The position numbers were made by a program, and so were the translations under genes. From Glandiceps talaboti (lineage: Eukaryota > Hemichordata > Enteropneusta > Spengelidae), in contig NC_135551.1 in assembly GCF_964340395.1 (NCBI RefSeq), positions 24,873,003-24,937,002 of the forward strand: 64,000 bases of DNA, in the 5' to 3' direction. The first letter of the stretch is position 1. The number at the start of each line of letters is the position of its first letter. The notes below the pieces were generated by a model. That model was given only the letters and a program-made list of their open reading frames with translations, was not told where the DNA came from and searched no databases. Shown one piece after another: positions 49,994 to 60,922 of this stretch.

Positions 49994-50666
49994 TCTTGTA
50001 CCCCGGCGAATAATTCAATGGTGTCATATTCTTCCCAGGGAAAAATCCATACACCCAATGTTTATGTTTTGATTTTCGACAAGACATCCTGACGCCAACG
50101 TGACTTCCAATCGAAGCTGACACGTGTCAACAAACTGAATACACGCCTGTGTTAACATTCAATGTCACACACGTTACTATATCGCTATGTTGCACGACAA
50201 AAATAGCAATTACATCCCAATGTACAGTGTATTTCACACCACTATGTATTGCTTGGATATTATTATGTAGGACATTCATATTACAAACTACTCAATACAA
50301 TCACATCCATCATGTGTATGCAACTAGTGATATGAAATTTAATCGCCACTGATAAAACAAAACATGGCTACTGACATCAAAAATACAACTTTCAGCGAAA
50401 TTGTTTATCTGTCTTCTTTATTCCGTCTTCATCCTCGGCCCAACTATTCAAAACTTGCATGATGAGCTAGTATTTTTTTCTGTGTATTTTTCAGTACACT
50501 TGTCTTCAGTTTCTGATCTATGTCCTCAATTGTCATAACAGCAAACCGTCGCTTTCTCCCTGCCATTATACCGTCTACCTTGCAAGTACAAGTTGTAGTA
50601 TGTGTATTTTATTCACCTTCTAAATACACTCTGAGGTAATGTTTATTATTACAAAAATGGCCGAGT

Positions 50667-50712
50667 CTGCTGACAAGCGCTTGTCACTAGAACAATATGC
50701 TGCTGACAAGCG
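50667..50712. repeat. CGCTTGTCA/TGACAAGCG hairpin repeat, copy 1
   Basis: CGCTTGTCA, 17 bases, TGACAAGCG. It is preceded by a further TGACAAGCG half, so the arms overlap in series. A second copy is at 51346-51392. Confidence 0.65.
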
Positions 50713-51345
50713 TGACCTTTGACACCCATTATGATGTGTTTTGGCGTCAAGTGTAAAACGTTCTTATTACCCTTGTAATTGATTGCACTTTATCACTTTA
50801 TCAAACACCATCAGTTCTTAAAACTGTTAATTTACGTGTGATAGCTCCTGTTTTTTCCAACAACCGCGAAGTCCGCCGCGTACACACATGTACACTTCAC
50901 CGCCTATATGCTCCATGGCCATCATGCCGCGTATGTGATGTAGTACTACGTGCAACGTGTAAACAGTAAAGGTAATAAAAACAACTAAAGTTTGTTGCAT
51001 CAATAACATTAATTATTGTGAAGGACAGTAAAAGGCGTATAGTTTTTGTGGTGTTGCATGGTCTTTTTACTTGTTTTATCCCATGTGCAAGTGATGGCCT
51101 CAAAGTAATGACATTGACCTGAACAGCTGACGACAGCTCGAGCTCACCGGCCGCGCAAGTTAAACGCCGAATCGTGAAATTTCATCTCAAGTACTATTAA
51201 AGCTGGAGTGGGAAACTTGAAACTACTACAGGAAAACGACACGGTGACGGTATTACTCCATTCCGGGATTTAATTGTGTCAAAGGTACGGGTCAGTACTA
51301 GCGCACATGTTGACGTCGACCAGGCTGTAGTACACACGTACGCTC

Positions 51346-51392
51346 GGCGCTTGTCACGAGAACAATATGCTGCTGACAAGCGCTTGTCACCA
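51346..51392. repeat. CGCTTGTCA/TGACAAGCG hairpin repeat, copy 2
   Basis: The core AGAACAATATGCTGC and arms are identical to copy 1 apart from one base. Here the additional half-arm lies on the right side (CGCTTGTCACC). Confidence 0.65.
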
Positions 51393-51657
51393 GACACTCC
51401 GTACAAAAATAGTGTTCAACTTGTGAACGGAAGTCTTATCTGTTCAGTCACAGTCAGGGGTCATGTTTTTGTTATGATTGTCTGCGTCTAATCACTCTTC
51501 CCTGGATGCCATTAAGTGGATCTCATACACAGCAAATACACTCCCGCCACCGACATTTGATAAATTTGCTACTCTGCTGATACACCAGTCTTTACGCTTT
51601 TCCCTGATTGGTCAATAGCCCTCATTTGTCGAAATTTAACGCCCAGCCGGAGTACAA

Positions 51658-51720
51658 GTATGTATGTATGTATGTATGTATGTATGTATGTATGTATGTA
51701 TGTATGTATGTATGTATGTA

Positions 51721-51757
<37 letters not shown>

Positions 51758-51774
51758 ATGTATGTATGTATGTA

Positions 51775-51805
<31 letters not shown>

Positions 51806-51925
51806 ATGTATGTACGTACGTATGTATGTATGTATGTATGTATGTATGTATGTATGTATGTATGTATGTGTGTGTATGTGTGTATGTATGTATGTATGTA
51901 TGTATGTATGTATGTATGTATGTAT
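51658..51925. repeat. Compound (TATG)n(TG)n microsatellite
   Basis: About 268 bp of TATG blocks are separated by TG runs, with one TACG variant pair near 51813. Confidence 0.95.
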
Positions 51926-53513
51926 GATGTGTCTAAATGTATGTGCTTGCTTGTGTGTTTGTGACTTATTGTCTGTCTCGCTGTGTGTATGAATGTGGAT
52001 TAGTCCTAGTCATAATCTTGAGCCTATGTTATAAGTGTGATTGAGAGAAGTGTATGTTGCTATCGTGGTCTCGGTTTACTTGAACTGTTGTGAAAAGTGG
52101 CAGATTACACAAGTAGCCGTGAGTGATAGTACTGTCCCCCCCTGTTGTACGAAGCTAACCAATCTGTGATCAAGATCGTGTAAATATTGGAAATTCGCCT
52201 AAAAAACGTACACTGCAAGATATTGGTGGTCTTAAAAGTGCCACCTTTCTAAACGCTTATTCAATAGCTTGTATAATAATTTGATTAGTTTGTGTGTCTA
52301 TCTTACATATAAGTCATATAACATCCACATAGTTAATGACGCAATGAGTATCAACAGAAACTGTCAGAAAGAGAAGAATGTGATTCTAATATTTAATTAA
52401 TTATCACCCCACTATGTGGGGCATTCAAAAATTGTCAATACTCGTAAGCTGCTCCTCTGCACGGAAATCTTTAGTAAAAGGCGAAAGATTTGTACGTTCT
52501 GCAGAGAAGCAAGAGTGTGCATACAGAAAAGAAGGAATATTGAAAATGGGTAGTTCGAATGACATAAAAGACTTAGTGCGGTTTACAAACAAAACTAATA
52601 CGACGCATCAATCATATCAGTTCTTTTATTGGTAGATGGTAATCGCTCATAATCTTACAAGAGATATATCTTAAATATTTTGAAGCCTTTATTGTCTATA
52701 TCATTAATAGAATGTAAAAATCTGAGTACAGAAATCCTAATTATTTTATAACCGTTGATGTGGTAGATTGGATTGCTTTGAGGGAAGGAACGCCTTTGTT
52801 TTATATTTGCATAACAATAGAATTACACCTTTTTTGCTGGGTAGAACATGGCCGTATCACCTACGTGATAAAAACTGACATTGACTGACATCATGGCCCA
52901 ACTTTCTTGTTGAAATATACTTGTACATGCATTATCTGGATATCATGCGATATCCCACTCAAATACTGAAAAATTCTCCTTTAAAAAATGAAAATAAAAA
53001 CAATAAATAAGCACATGTTAGTGCTGATCATTCCCTAACCCCCCCCCCCCACCTCCCACCCATACATATTTTTTTCATAGCAAATATGTGAACATTTCTC
53101 AAACCCGGTAATAACGAAGACCCGGATACAGGTATAGGGAGGGTGTGTAGATTATGTTTGATCTATATAGACGTCCATGCAGCTGGTTTCTATTGCAACG
53201 AAATGACTTTGACAATAATCACATTTATGTGTGTTTCCATTTACAAATGGAAGGCGCTGTGCACCTCCCCCTCACCCCCCCCCCCCAGCGCGCTCCGAGC
53301 GGCGAAGCAGCGAGAAGTCGGGACTTTACGGATCTAACTGTTTTGGTTTGTTTGTCACACGGTTCCTGGGTCATTTTTTATAGTGATGGGTACAAAAAAA
53401 CATTATCTAGTATACCCCACGGGTATCTGTTTATTTGCTGGTTTATTTAATTATTTTATTTGTCCCTTTACTTGTCGTTCGTTTGCTTGTTCATTTGTCA
53501 TTTATTTGACAGT

Positions 53514-53514
<1 letters not shown>

Positions 53515-53572
<58 letters not shown>

Positions 53573-53575
53573 TTT
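53515..53575. repeat. (TTTA)n microsatellite
   Basis: About 15 TTTA units. Confidence 0.95.
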
Positions 53576-53698
53576 GTTTTATTTTGTTTTGTTAGTCACA
53601 CGGTTCCTTGGTCCCCTGTGGATGAACGTGCAAGGGACTGAACCTTTTCCTCCGACGGACACGGATTGGACTGGAGAGGAGGGTCCGGATTATCGACC

Positions 53699-53842
53699 GT
53701 TGAAAATTGCGTTCCGCTACAGACTATTTAGTGCCACGGTGTGTATGTATGTATGTATGTATGTATGTATGTATGTATGTATGTATGTATGTATGTATGT
53801 ATGTATGTATGTATGTATTCTTGTGTGTATGTATGTATGTAT
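53699..53842 (+). repeat. (TATG)n microsatellite with shared flank, copy 2
   Basis: The flank at 53699-53733 matches 49826-49860. TATG units run from about 53741 to 53842 with a TTCTTG interruption. Confidence 0.8.
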
Positions 53843-53931
53843 AACACAGTACACAGCTCTACACACATATGAGTTGAACACTGTTTACACGAGAATGGAC
53901 ATTTTACATATACTGAGGTGATGCGTGCGCT

Positions 53932-53932
<1 letters not shown>

Positions 53933-53988
<56 letters not shown>

Positions 53989-53990
53989 AT
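53933..53990. repeat. (GT)n microsatellite
   Basis: About 28 GT units with one TA interruption. Confidence 0.95.
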
Positions 53991-54366
53991 AGGCATGCAC
54001 GCCACACTGATTGTTGGGTTTGTAACAGGTAAAGGCAGTTTAGTTCATTCTCATTTTTCGTTTTTTTCATGGTTAGTCATAAGTGGGCATTAGTTTACGT
54101 GTCATTGGACAAATCACCGGAAACGGTCACGATGCTAGACGATGTTCGTCTAACTACGATGAATACATCAAAAGAAACGAAAGTGGAAGATATGCTTCAA
54201 TACATAAATGTAATTCAGTGGAAATATGGTTGTTGGACAGTGTTGTCGTTACTTAGAAAATACCATGCTGAGAATGAATTTATTAGATATGATCTCCCTA
54301 GCCTCTTCATATGCAGGCAAATACATTAGAGTGGCGGAAATTGGTTGTGTCATTAACTACCTTCTG

Positions 54367-54443
54367 AACTCTAGTTGGTTATGTTTTCTTTACTTAAAAA
54401 ACACGGTGGACTCTTACAAGCAGTAACAGCGAGCGAGCGAGCG

Positions 54444-54530
<87 letters not shown>
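54367..54530 (+). repeat. Microsatellite-flanking repeat copy 2 plus (GA)n
   Basis: CTCTAGTTGG-TTATGTTTTCTTTACTTAAA and GACTCTTACAAGCAGTAA (54367-54432) match 23080-23142. They run into (GAGC)n and then about 45 GA units. Confidence 0.8.
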
Positions 54531-54533
<3 letters not shown>

Positions 54534-55487
54534 TAAAAAATTGAGGTAAAGTTGTTGACGTGACAATAAATGCTATGTTTTTAATTCAATTTAATTCAAT
54601 ACAAAAACTTTTATTGTACTGTAAATTAAATCATACATCGGAAAAAAATAGTAAATTGTTTAGACCATGTGTGTACATAAATAAATCGAGTCATAATTAC
54701 ATCTAACAGCAAATGTCTTGCCCTAGTGACTCTACTGAGGGCGCTAGTCTGGGAAATAGATGAATTGAACGTGACCATTAAGTTATCTCACTGGGCCGGT
54801 CACACACACAAATATGAAAAAAAATCAACACACACCTGAAAATATACACACTGAAGCACTTTGAGATGATATAAGTCGCATGCGCACAACTATGAAAAGA
54901 CTTTCACCATGACACATTACATTCGGGTGAGTCATCAAGGCTTAATGTGCGATATCACCTGTCGGAACGAATTCTTTACATTCACACAATATGCTTAGTT
55001 TATGTTTATTTGATGTTAGAAGGTCATGCGACAGAGTAGGTTACAACATGTCTGTAAACTTGAAAGAGTAACATCATGACCACAATAACTATGATGTGAA
55101 GAAATGTAATGTTTCACTGGTTTCATGTTTCCCACATATAAGGCGTCGGGTATTAGCGAGGAGACCATTGATCTGTATTACCGAAAGCGATTTGTTCTTT
55201 AGAATATCTACATTACTAAAGGCGTTAAATCGCAGTCGAATAACACTTTTGCATGTTAGGAGAAGAGAGGACCATGTGTGCTGGTGGGGAACTCTGGACT
55301 ACGACTCGTCTTAAATTTGGATAGCCAGCTGACTCAATTTTCTATTAGCGTAATAGTGAGTATCTAAATGCGTGGGTTTGTTACAAGATAAAACGCTCCC
55401 TATTATTATCTTTTGTTCTTTTCTAATTTACTTAGAAACCACGGACCAGTTACCACCTTTTAAATCATACTGTAACTTCCGTGTTGT

Positions 55488-55587
55488 GTCATTTTTTCAG
55501 AATTGCCCCGGATGTTGACGGCGGCATACCTTTATCTTGAAAACACGGAGCCACGTCGAACATTTGTTCTTCGTCTTCCAAACAAAT
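55488..55587 (+). other. 5' UTR of Ig receptor A with probable splice acceptor
   Basis: TCATTTTTTCAG ends at 55500 and fits a 3' splice site, so a 5'-UTR intron probably separates the promoter from the single coding exon. In-frame codons upstream of the ATG at 55588 are open but begin only with TTG. Confidence 0.5.
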
Positions 55588-57429
55588 ATGTGGACCGTCA
55601 CTTGTAGCAGATTTGTTGAGTTCGTCATTCTGCTCTCGTTTTCCGCCATCTGTGATGGAATCTACCTGACTGAGCCTCAAGACATGACCCATACGCAAGG
55701 ATGGAGTGCCGTCCGGCTCGAATGTAAGATAGCTGATTTGGATTTACACACAAATGTTGTGTCGTGGACGAAGAATTCTGTTGTCATAAGCCAGAATTAT
55801 TTTATAAAAGCAGACGCGGTTACTGATGACGAATTCTCACGATATAAGGTGGCTGGTGATGTGACGAGAAGCGAGTATAATCTACTTATAACAAACGTCG
55901 ATTTTAGTGATGACGGGGAATACCAGTGTATTGTGACTACCGTGGACGGTGGCGTACTTAGTAGATCTCGGACTGGTTCACTCGATGTTATCCTACCATC
56001 AAGTGCCCAACCAATCTGTAGCATCGAACCCAGCATAGAACCATTCAGGACACCGGTACAAATGGGCGAACAATACCAAATAAAATGTGAATCAGAAAGT
56101 GGTGATACTCCGGTTGATCTAGTTTTCATTGATATCAATGACAATCGTCCGAACACAGAAATCACATTTGACGGTCTTCGTACTCGGATCACGTCAACGT
56201 GGAAGGTAGACCGTTTTCATAATCCCATGACTTTTACTTGTCTAGCGACTCATCCAGCACACCCTGTTCCCAGGTCATGCTCTATTGGTCCCTTTAATGT
56301 ACAGTATCCGCCGTTTGTCAACCTTTCTACGAATACAACAGAGGTCGGTGTAGGTGACCACGTAACTTTCACTTGCGAAGTGGACGCCAATCCACCCCTG
56401 TACGACTACTTATGGACATTCAATGACATTCGATTAGATCATACGTATGATCGGATATATACTATTGGTAGTCGCTTTGATGTGCGAGGAGGGCCTAACG
56501 GGGTCAGTATTTTAACAATCAATGACGTGGCAATTACAGACAATAATGCGATTATATCATGTGAAGTGAGACACCCGTTCGGAATCAAAAGTAAAAGTTT
56601 AAGTTTGAACGTCACCGCAACCGTAACCGTAAGTATGGCATACTACGTTGTTGAAAACGGACAAAACACAATGGCGTTTTTCACCTGTGATTCACAATCG
56701 AACCTGCCATTCAGAAAGTACAATTGGTACTATAACGGCGTTACTATAAATAGCTCACAAAGTAAATATAAACTACTGCAGGAGGATTCACTCTTACTCA
56801 TCACGGATTTGAGTCAGGAAGATCACCTCGCGACAGTCAAGTGTGAAGTAACAAATGGCGTAACAACAGCAGAAAGTGCGATCGTTCTGAAAATCGAAAA
56901 TTCAACTCTGTCGCATACTCGTCAACAAACTTGTGACGGTTTAGATCGAACTACGACCATCGCTCTCACCTTTGTCGGGGGTCTATTTGCGGGTGTTATA
57001 ATTTTGTGCCTCGTCCAATACATCATATGGACACAGACGAAACTCTTACAACCCCTTATCGCAAGAACTAACCGATCGAGCAAAAGGAATAGTAGTCAAC
57101 AAGACAATACTTTAAATATCCAACCGACATCAATCAACAATTTGAACAGAGAAAGTAGAAATAGTGACTTCTATCTAAACATGACTTGTGGAGAAACTGA
57201 CTCAATGGGTTACATGGTACCGATCGATGAGGGTGCTATTGGACTTGAACACGACAACAGAAGTACGTTATCCAGGTCGACCACAACCCGCGGGAGACCA
57301 TACACAGACATCAACTCGTCAACTTTAGAGCCTGACCACGACTATCAAAAACTAAAACATAATCTCCGCGAAAAAGGACCAGTGGCTAAAAAAGTTGAAT
57401 TATTCGAATACGATTTAGCTACAAAGTAA
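55588..57429 (+). CDS. Immunoglobulin-superfamily type I membrane receptor A (613 aa, single coding exon)
   Basis: The likely start is ATG 55588, because the signal peptide (residues 1-24, core FVEFVILLSFSAICDG) begins there. Four Ig-like domains follow. Domain 1 has C46, W60 and C114 in DDGEYQC; domain 2 has C167 and C218; domain 3 has C263, W276 and C325; domain 4 has C367, W380 and C419. A transmembrane helix spans about 457-480 (ALTFVGGLFAGVIILCLVQY). The cytoplasmic tail of about 130 residues has five tyrosine sites: Y529 (YLNM, with both YxN and YxxM character as in CD28), Y542 (YMVP), Y572 (PYTD), Y586 (DYQKL, YxxL) and Y608 (EYDL). N-glycosylation sequons occur in the ectodomain (NLST, NTTE, NVTA). 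It acts presumably at the cell surface in adhesion or immune-type signalling; ligand unknown. The whole protein is encoded without introns, unusual for Ig receptors, so a retrogene origin is possible. I cannot assign an orthologue. Confidence 0.9.
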   Translation: MWTVTCSRFVEFVILLSFSAICDGIYLTEPQDMTHTQGWSAVRLECKIADLDLHTNVVSWTKNSVVISQNYFIKADAVTDDEFSRYKVAGDVTRSEYNLLITNVDFSDDGEYQCIVTTVDGGVLSRSRTGSLDVILPSSAQPICSIEPSIEPFRTPVQMGEQYQIKCESESGDTPVDLVFIDINDNRPNTEITFDGLRTRITSTWKVDRFHNPMTFTCLATHPAHPVPRSCSIGPFNVQYPPFVNLSTNTTEVGVGDHVTFTCEVDANPPLYDYLWTFNDIRLDHTYDRIYTIGSRFDVRGGPNGVSILTINDVAITDNNAIISCEVRHPFGIKSKSLSLNVTATVTVSMAYYVVENGQNTMAFFTCDSQSNLPFRKYNWYYNGVTINSSQSKYKLLQEDSLLLITDLSQEDHLATVKCEVTNGVTTAESAIVLKIENSTLSHTRQQTCDGLDRTTTIALTFVGGLFAGVIILCLVQYIIWTQTKLLQPLIARTNRSSKRNSSQQDNTLNIQPTSINNLNRESRNSDFYLNMTCGETDSMGYMVPIDEGAIGLEHDNRSTLSRSTTTRGRPYTDINSSTLEPDHDYQKLKHNLREKGPVAKKVELFEYDLATK

Positions 57430-58503
57430 AAGATGTTGAGATGGTCGATATCATGATGACTATGACTATAGTAATAATTTCAAAGTTTAACAGTATTACT
57501 ATCCTAAACTTTAAATTGAAGTTATTCATAAATGGTTTGTTCGTTGTCACACATTCAGTTATCCATCAACACAGTGTTCATTTATTTACCTTGCTATGGA
57601 TTGTGAATGTGCATCAATTCGAAAAATTCAATATTTGCTGTTACAATATAGAAAATCCTAAGTTCGAAACCAAAGTCTTAAATTTTACAATTCCTGTTTA
57701 ATACTAAAATGCAAAGTAGATCATATTTTTTTGATAAAGTAACAATATTATTTGGAAAGATTTTATAAGGTTACATTTGACAAAAAGAGTTTTCAACAGT
57801 TCCCAAACCATCTGACGTTTTTACTGAAGCGTCACCATTGGCGTCATGGCCTCAGATTTTTTATCCGGCATTCCGCTAGACATCCGGCATCTATGCTACA
57901 AGTTTTCATTTAAAGTCATTATTATACATATATTTACTAAAATATTTGTTGTCCGTTTTCCTTCAATGTCAGGAGACATATATCATTGAGTCATATGAAG
58001 TACATGCAAGTTATACAACAATCAACCTTTTTGATACATTGTATACACAACCAGTGCTGGCATTGGCGATTTTTATTGCATAATATATAGTTTTATTTGA
58101 ATTTTACATTAATATTTTATTATAACTGTAAGGTTATATTTTGATGTTTTATAGCTAAGTACTCATTTACATATTTTGATTAAAAACTAATAGTTATCGT
58201 CTCTATGGCAACATCATCGTGTGATTTGTGTTCAACGTTTTTCAGAATTTCAACATGTGAGGGCGTCCTCCCAGAGGGTTATAACCTCGGCACTCTCCTC
58301 ACGGTTTTGTGCACCTGATGAAAGAATCAAACGTTGTCGTATAGTCGTATAGATGAAAACTTTTAACAAGAAGAAGAAGTGTGGTTAAATTCCGTGCTTC
58401 AACGCTACAAATGTATTAGATTATGTTAACTATGTACGACTCTATATACCTGAATGTACCAAATTGTATAGATTGGTCATTTCAGATTGAAAAGTTGAAT
58501 AAA
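57430..58503 (+). other. 3' UTR and downstream region of receptor A, with poly(A) signal and retroelement debris
   Basis: AATAAA lies at 58498-58503. CTGATGAAAGAATCAAACG at 58315-58333, followed by TTGTCGTATAG, resembles the 3' end of Penelope-like elements, but the stem is incomplete. No coding sequence of note. Confidence 0.4.
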
Positions 58504-58661
58504 ATTTGGTAACAACGATGGAAAGTATTTGGTTTTTAATATTAATTCTTTTGATAGCCGATCTCCATAGTTACACAAAACCATCAACGTAACACTATAC
58601 AGAGAATTTTCAGTTTTGTCCTTTTTTTTCTTCCGTAAGGAAGATATGTATTAGTGGGTGA

Positions 58662-58663
<2 letters not shown>

Positions 58664-58729
<66 letters not shown>
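58664..58729. repeat. (GT)n microsatellite
   Basis: About 33 GT units. Confidence 0.95.
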
Positions 58730-58732
<3 letters not shown>

Positions 58733-59743
58733 TCATCGTTTTCTCCATAACGGCTTGCTCAATTCAAACGAAATTTTGAAGACGTATTCCGTAGGGTAAT
58801 GGCAAGACCTGATTAGGTTTTGGTAAAAATCCTGTGAATGTTAATGAGCAATTTACGTAATTAATGGTTTTGGGAATTAGGCCATATCTCAAGAATACAC
58901 GCTTCAAATTCATTATAACTTGGTACATACATTTGCGATACCAAGGCGCACCTGTCCCATATTTTTGTAGGTCACTAAAAAGGAAAAATAGTTTCTCATC
59001 AGGAAATGTTGTCTAAAGTTGTGCGACGATGCAATTAATCTACTTATCATTGCATTTATTGTTCTTTTTTTAGTACTTCACAGGAAGTGTGTATGTGGGC
59101 AGATGTCATAGGCTAGTTCATGATTAGTTTTGCAGTTGTCTTCACTGGTGGCAATTAATGTAGAGAGAGTTACTTTTGTGTTTTCCCTTTTATCTGCAGA
59201 CTGAATTGGCTGGACAAACATTAAAAAAAATTAACGTGGGAAGGAGGCTGACCAGAAACAATTTTTTTTTGGCCTTTAAAACTCTTTTTACGGTAAGTGC
59301 TATACAAACTTACTTTTCATGGCTGTGGCCGCCGGCGCTCCTGGTGGGGCGGCCACAGTCATGTGGCTGGTGGGGATGAGCCCCACCTTCAGCTTGTTTG
59401 GGTCTGTAATGGATTAAGTGCTTATAAGGCTTTCCCCACTCAAGTACCTAAGGTTAAACATTTCCTTACCAATATAAAGTCAGAAGTATCTTGAACTTTG
59501 TCACTCATACATGTCTAATTTGTACAACTGTGTTTCAGTGACCTTTGACCTGAAACACAGTAAAATACTATCCTTTTCAACCTGATCTTTGGCCAACTGT
59601 AACCTTTGACCTTATCTGATTATTGTAAAGTGGGTTGGCCGATAGTGATTATCCTACCGAATAAGGGATGTTTCTGGGTGAGGAAAGTCTTTGCTGTTGT
59701 ATTTTTCTGAGATATTGTTGGACATTAAAACTGCCATGGTGAC

Positions 59744-60223
59744 ATGGCCAATTGTTGCCACAAATGTGGTCTTATGTGTATTTGTAAAGATCAAAGTGGT
59801 AATCGACCAAAAGGCAGAAGTTACCCATGCAACAACTGCAATCAGTGTCCACACATTACTGACACTGACACCATCACCAACACCATATCTGGGACAAACA
59901 AAGAAATCACAGGAGACATCAACTGTAAATCACGAAATGTAATATACGGTATAATATGCAAGCAATGTAATTTTCTCCTCTACATCGGTGAAACTGGTCG
60001 AGAATTACGAAAACGTATGTATGAGCATGAGTATGACACTAGGTCAAATACACTAGTTGCCAAACACTTTAATACCCATAACCACAGTTTCACAGATATT
60101 ACATTTATTGGTATTTCCAAGATCTTTTCCCGTGATACTCTCATCAGAAAAAGCCTTGAAATAAAGCACATAATTGTATTCAACACACTCAGTCTACAAG
60201 GTATCAATAAAAAAGACTGGTAG
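59744..60223 (+). CDS. GIY-YIG endonuclease module of Penelope-like element (159 aa)
   Basis: In intact elements this C-terminal module nicks target DNA for reverse transcription. Residues 4-36 form a Cys-rich linker (CCHKCGLMCICK, CNNCNQC) typical of Penelope-like proteins. The nuclease core follows: VIYGIIC at 66-72, then LYIGETGRELRKRMYEH (79-95), with YIG in place and the catalytic-type Arg within RELRKR; VAKHFNTHNHS; and KSLEIK with the catalytic Glu at 139, ending in the family-typical LQGINKKDW. GIY is altered to IYG, a common variation. The frame is open to a TAG stop. Reverse transcriptase is missing, so the copy is not autonomous. ATG 59744 is merely the first Met in the frame and need not be a real start. 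Confidence 0.82.
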   Translation: MANCCHKCGLMCICKDQSGNRPKGRSYPCNNCNQCPHITDTDTITNTISGTNKEITGDINCKSRNVIYGIICKQCNFLLYIGETGRELRKRMYEHEYDTRSNTLVAKHFNTHNHSFTDITFIGISKIFSRDTLIRKSLEIKHIIVFNTLSLQGINKKDW

Positions 60224-60477
60224 TCATTTAGCTAGGGTGCCTCACCTTCCCCCTTTTTATAAACTTAGGGACACTTTTATATGACATCACTTTTACATGC
60301 TCTCCAGTTTTTTTATAGGTAGGCCATTTGTACTGTTCTAGTCTCTTACCATTTTAGTTTTTGTTTTTATTAGTTTTTGTTGTTACAAAGTTCATTGGAT
60401 TCATTTTAGCTTTTTCTTCAGTTTCTGTATTCCTATTACTGTTTGCATACTTTTTTTGTTTTTTAGCCCTTGAAAAA

Positions 60478-60503
60478 GACTGTCTGTGTACAGTCGAAAC
60501 GTC
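60478..60503 (+). ncRNA. Degenerate hammerhead-like 3' end of the Penelope-like element
   Basis: GACTGT-CTGTGT-ACAGTC forms a perfect stem-loop followed directly by GAAAC and GTC, as for stem II plus the GAAA box of a hammerhead ribozyme. The expected CTGATGA box before the stem is replaced by CTTGAAA, so cleavage activity is unlikely. Penelope-like elements are known to carry hammerhead motifs. Confidence 0.35.
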
Positions 60504-60922
60504 TGGATTCAAATAAAGCAGAAGTTTTAACCAGACTTGGGCTTGTCCTTTTATTCAAACTCAAAGATTTATAGGTGGTACTTGCTGTTTAGGATGTGTG
60601 AGAGTCAGCCATAAATAGGAATTACGATGTCATTGTTGCATAAAGCTTCTGGGTTCATATGAGTATTTACCCATGAGTACGTAGTTACTTCGTACATCAA
60701 AGGAACTCAGACGCCATGATGCTTCGTCCCCAGTTACCGGTGTTCAACATGTGATATTTTTACCTGGTAGATTATAGACGTTACCTGCTTTTTGTAATGT
60801 AACGACTATCCGTTTGGTATATTCTGATTACCTGACTGCTTGGTTGGAATTGATAACACTGGTTTGTTACATTTACATTATCACGTCTGATCAAGGAGTA
60901 ACTACTACAGTAACTTGAGAAC

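Larger units (their letters stand above)
40826..55487. other. Non-coding interval upstream of Brachyury
   Basis: About 14.6 kb with no frame carrying a recognisable domain or splice-linked exon chain. Named contents are the (CT)n, (TATG)n, (TTTA)n and (GT)n repeats, a two-copy old duplication at 46.4-48.5 kb, short hairpins and repeat-flank copies. Brachyury enhancers would be expected here, but none can be identified by eye. Confidence 0.55.
59744..60545 (+). mobile_element. 5'-truncated Penelope-like retroelement
   Basis: This is the 3' part of a Penelope-like element: a GIY-YIG endonuclease frame (59744-60223), an A/T-rich 3' region, and a terminal hairpin with GAAAC (60478-60503) followed by AAATAAA near 60512. 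No reverse-transcriptase motif is visible upstream, so the copy is 5'-truncated as is usual for these elements. It sits between the two Ig receptor genes in the same orientation. Confidence 0.8.

Noticed and set aside
51608-51992. Frames of 87-118 codons rich in Met, Tyr, Val and Cys
   Set aside because: This is a microsatellite translation artefact, as at 17 kb.
53460-53921. A 153-codon frame whose middle (LGPLWMNVQGTEPFPPTD) looks protein-like
   Set aside because: It begins in a TTTA repeat and ends in a TATG repeat. The middle overlaps the repeated flank shared with 49.8 kb, so it is part of a repeat, and no splice-linked exons are seen.
55797-56192. A 131-codon - strand frame
   Set aside because: It is the antisense shadow of Ig receptor A.
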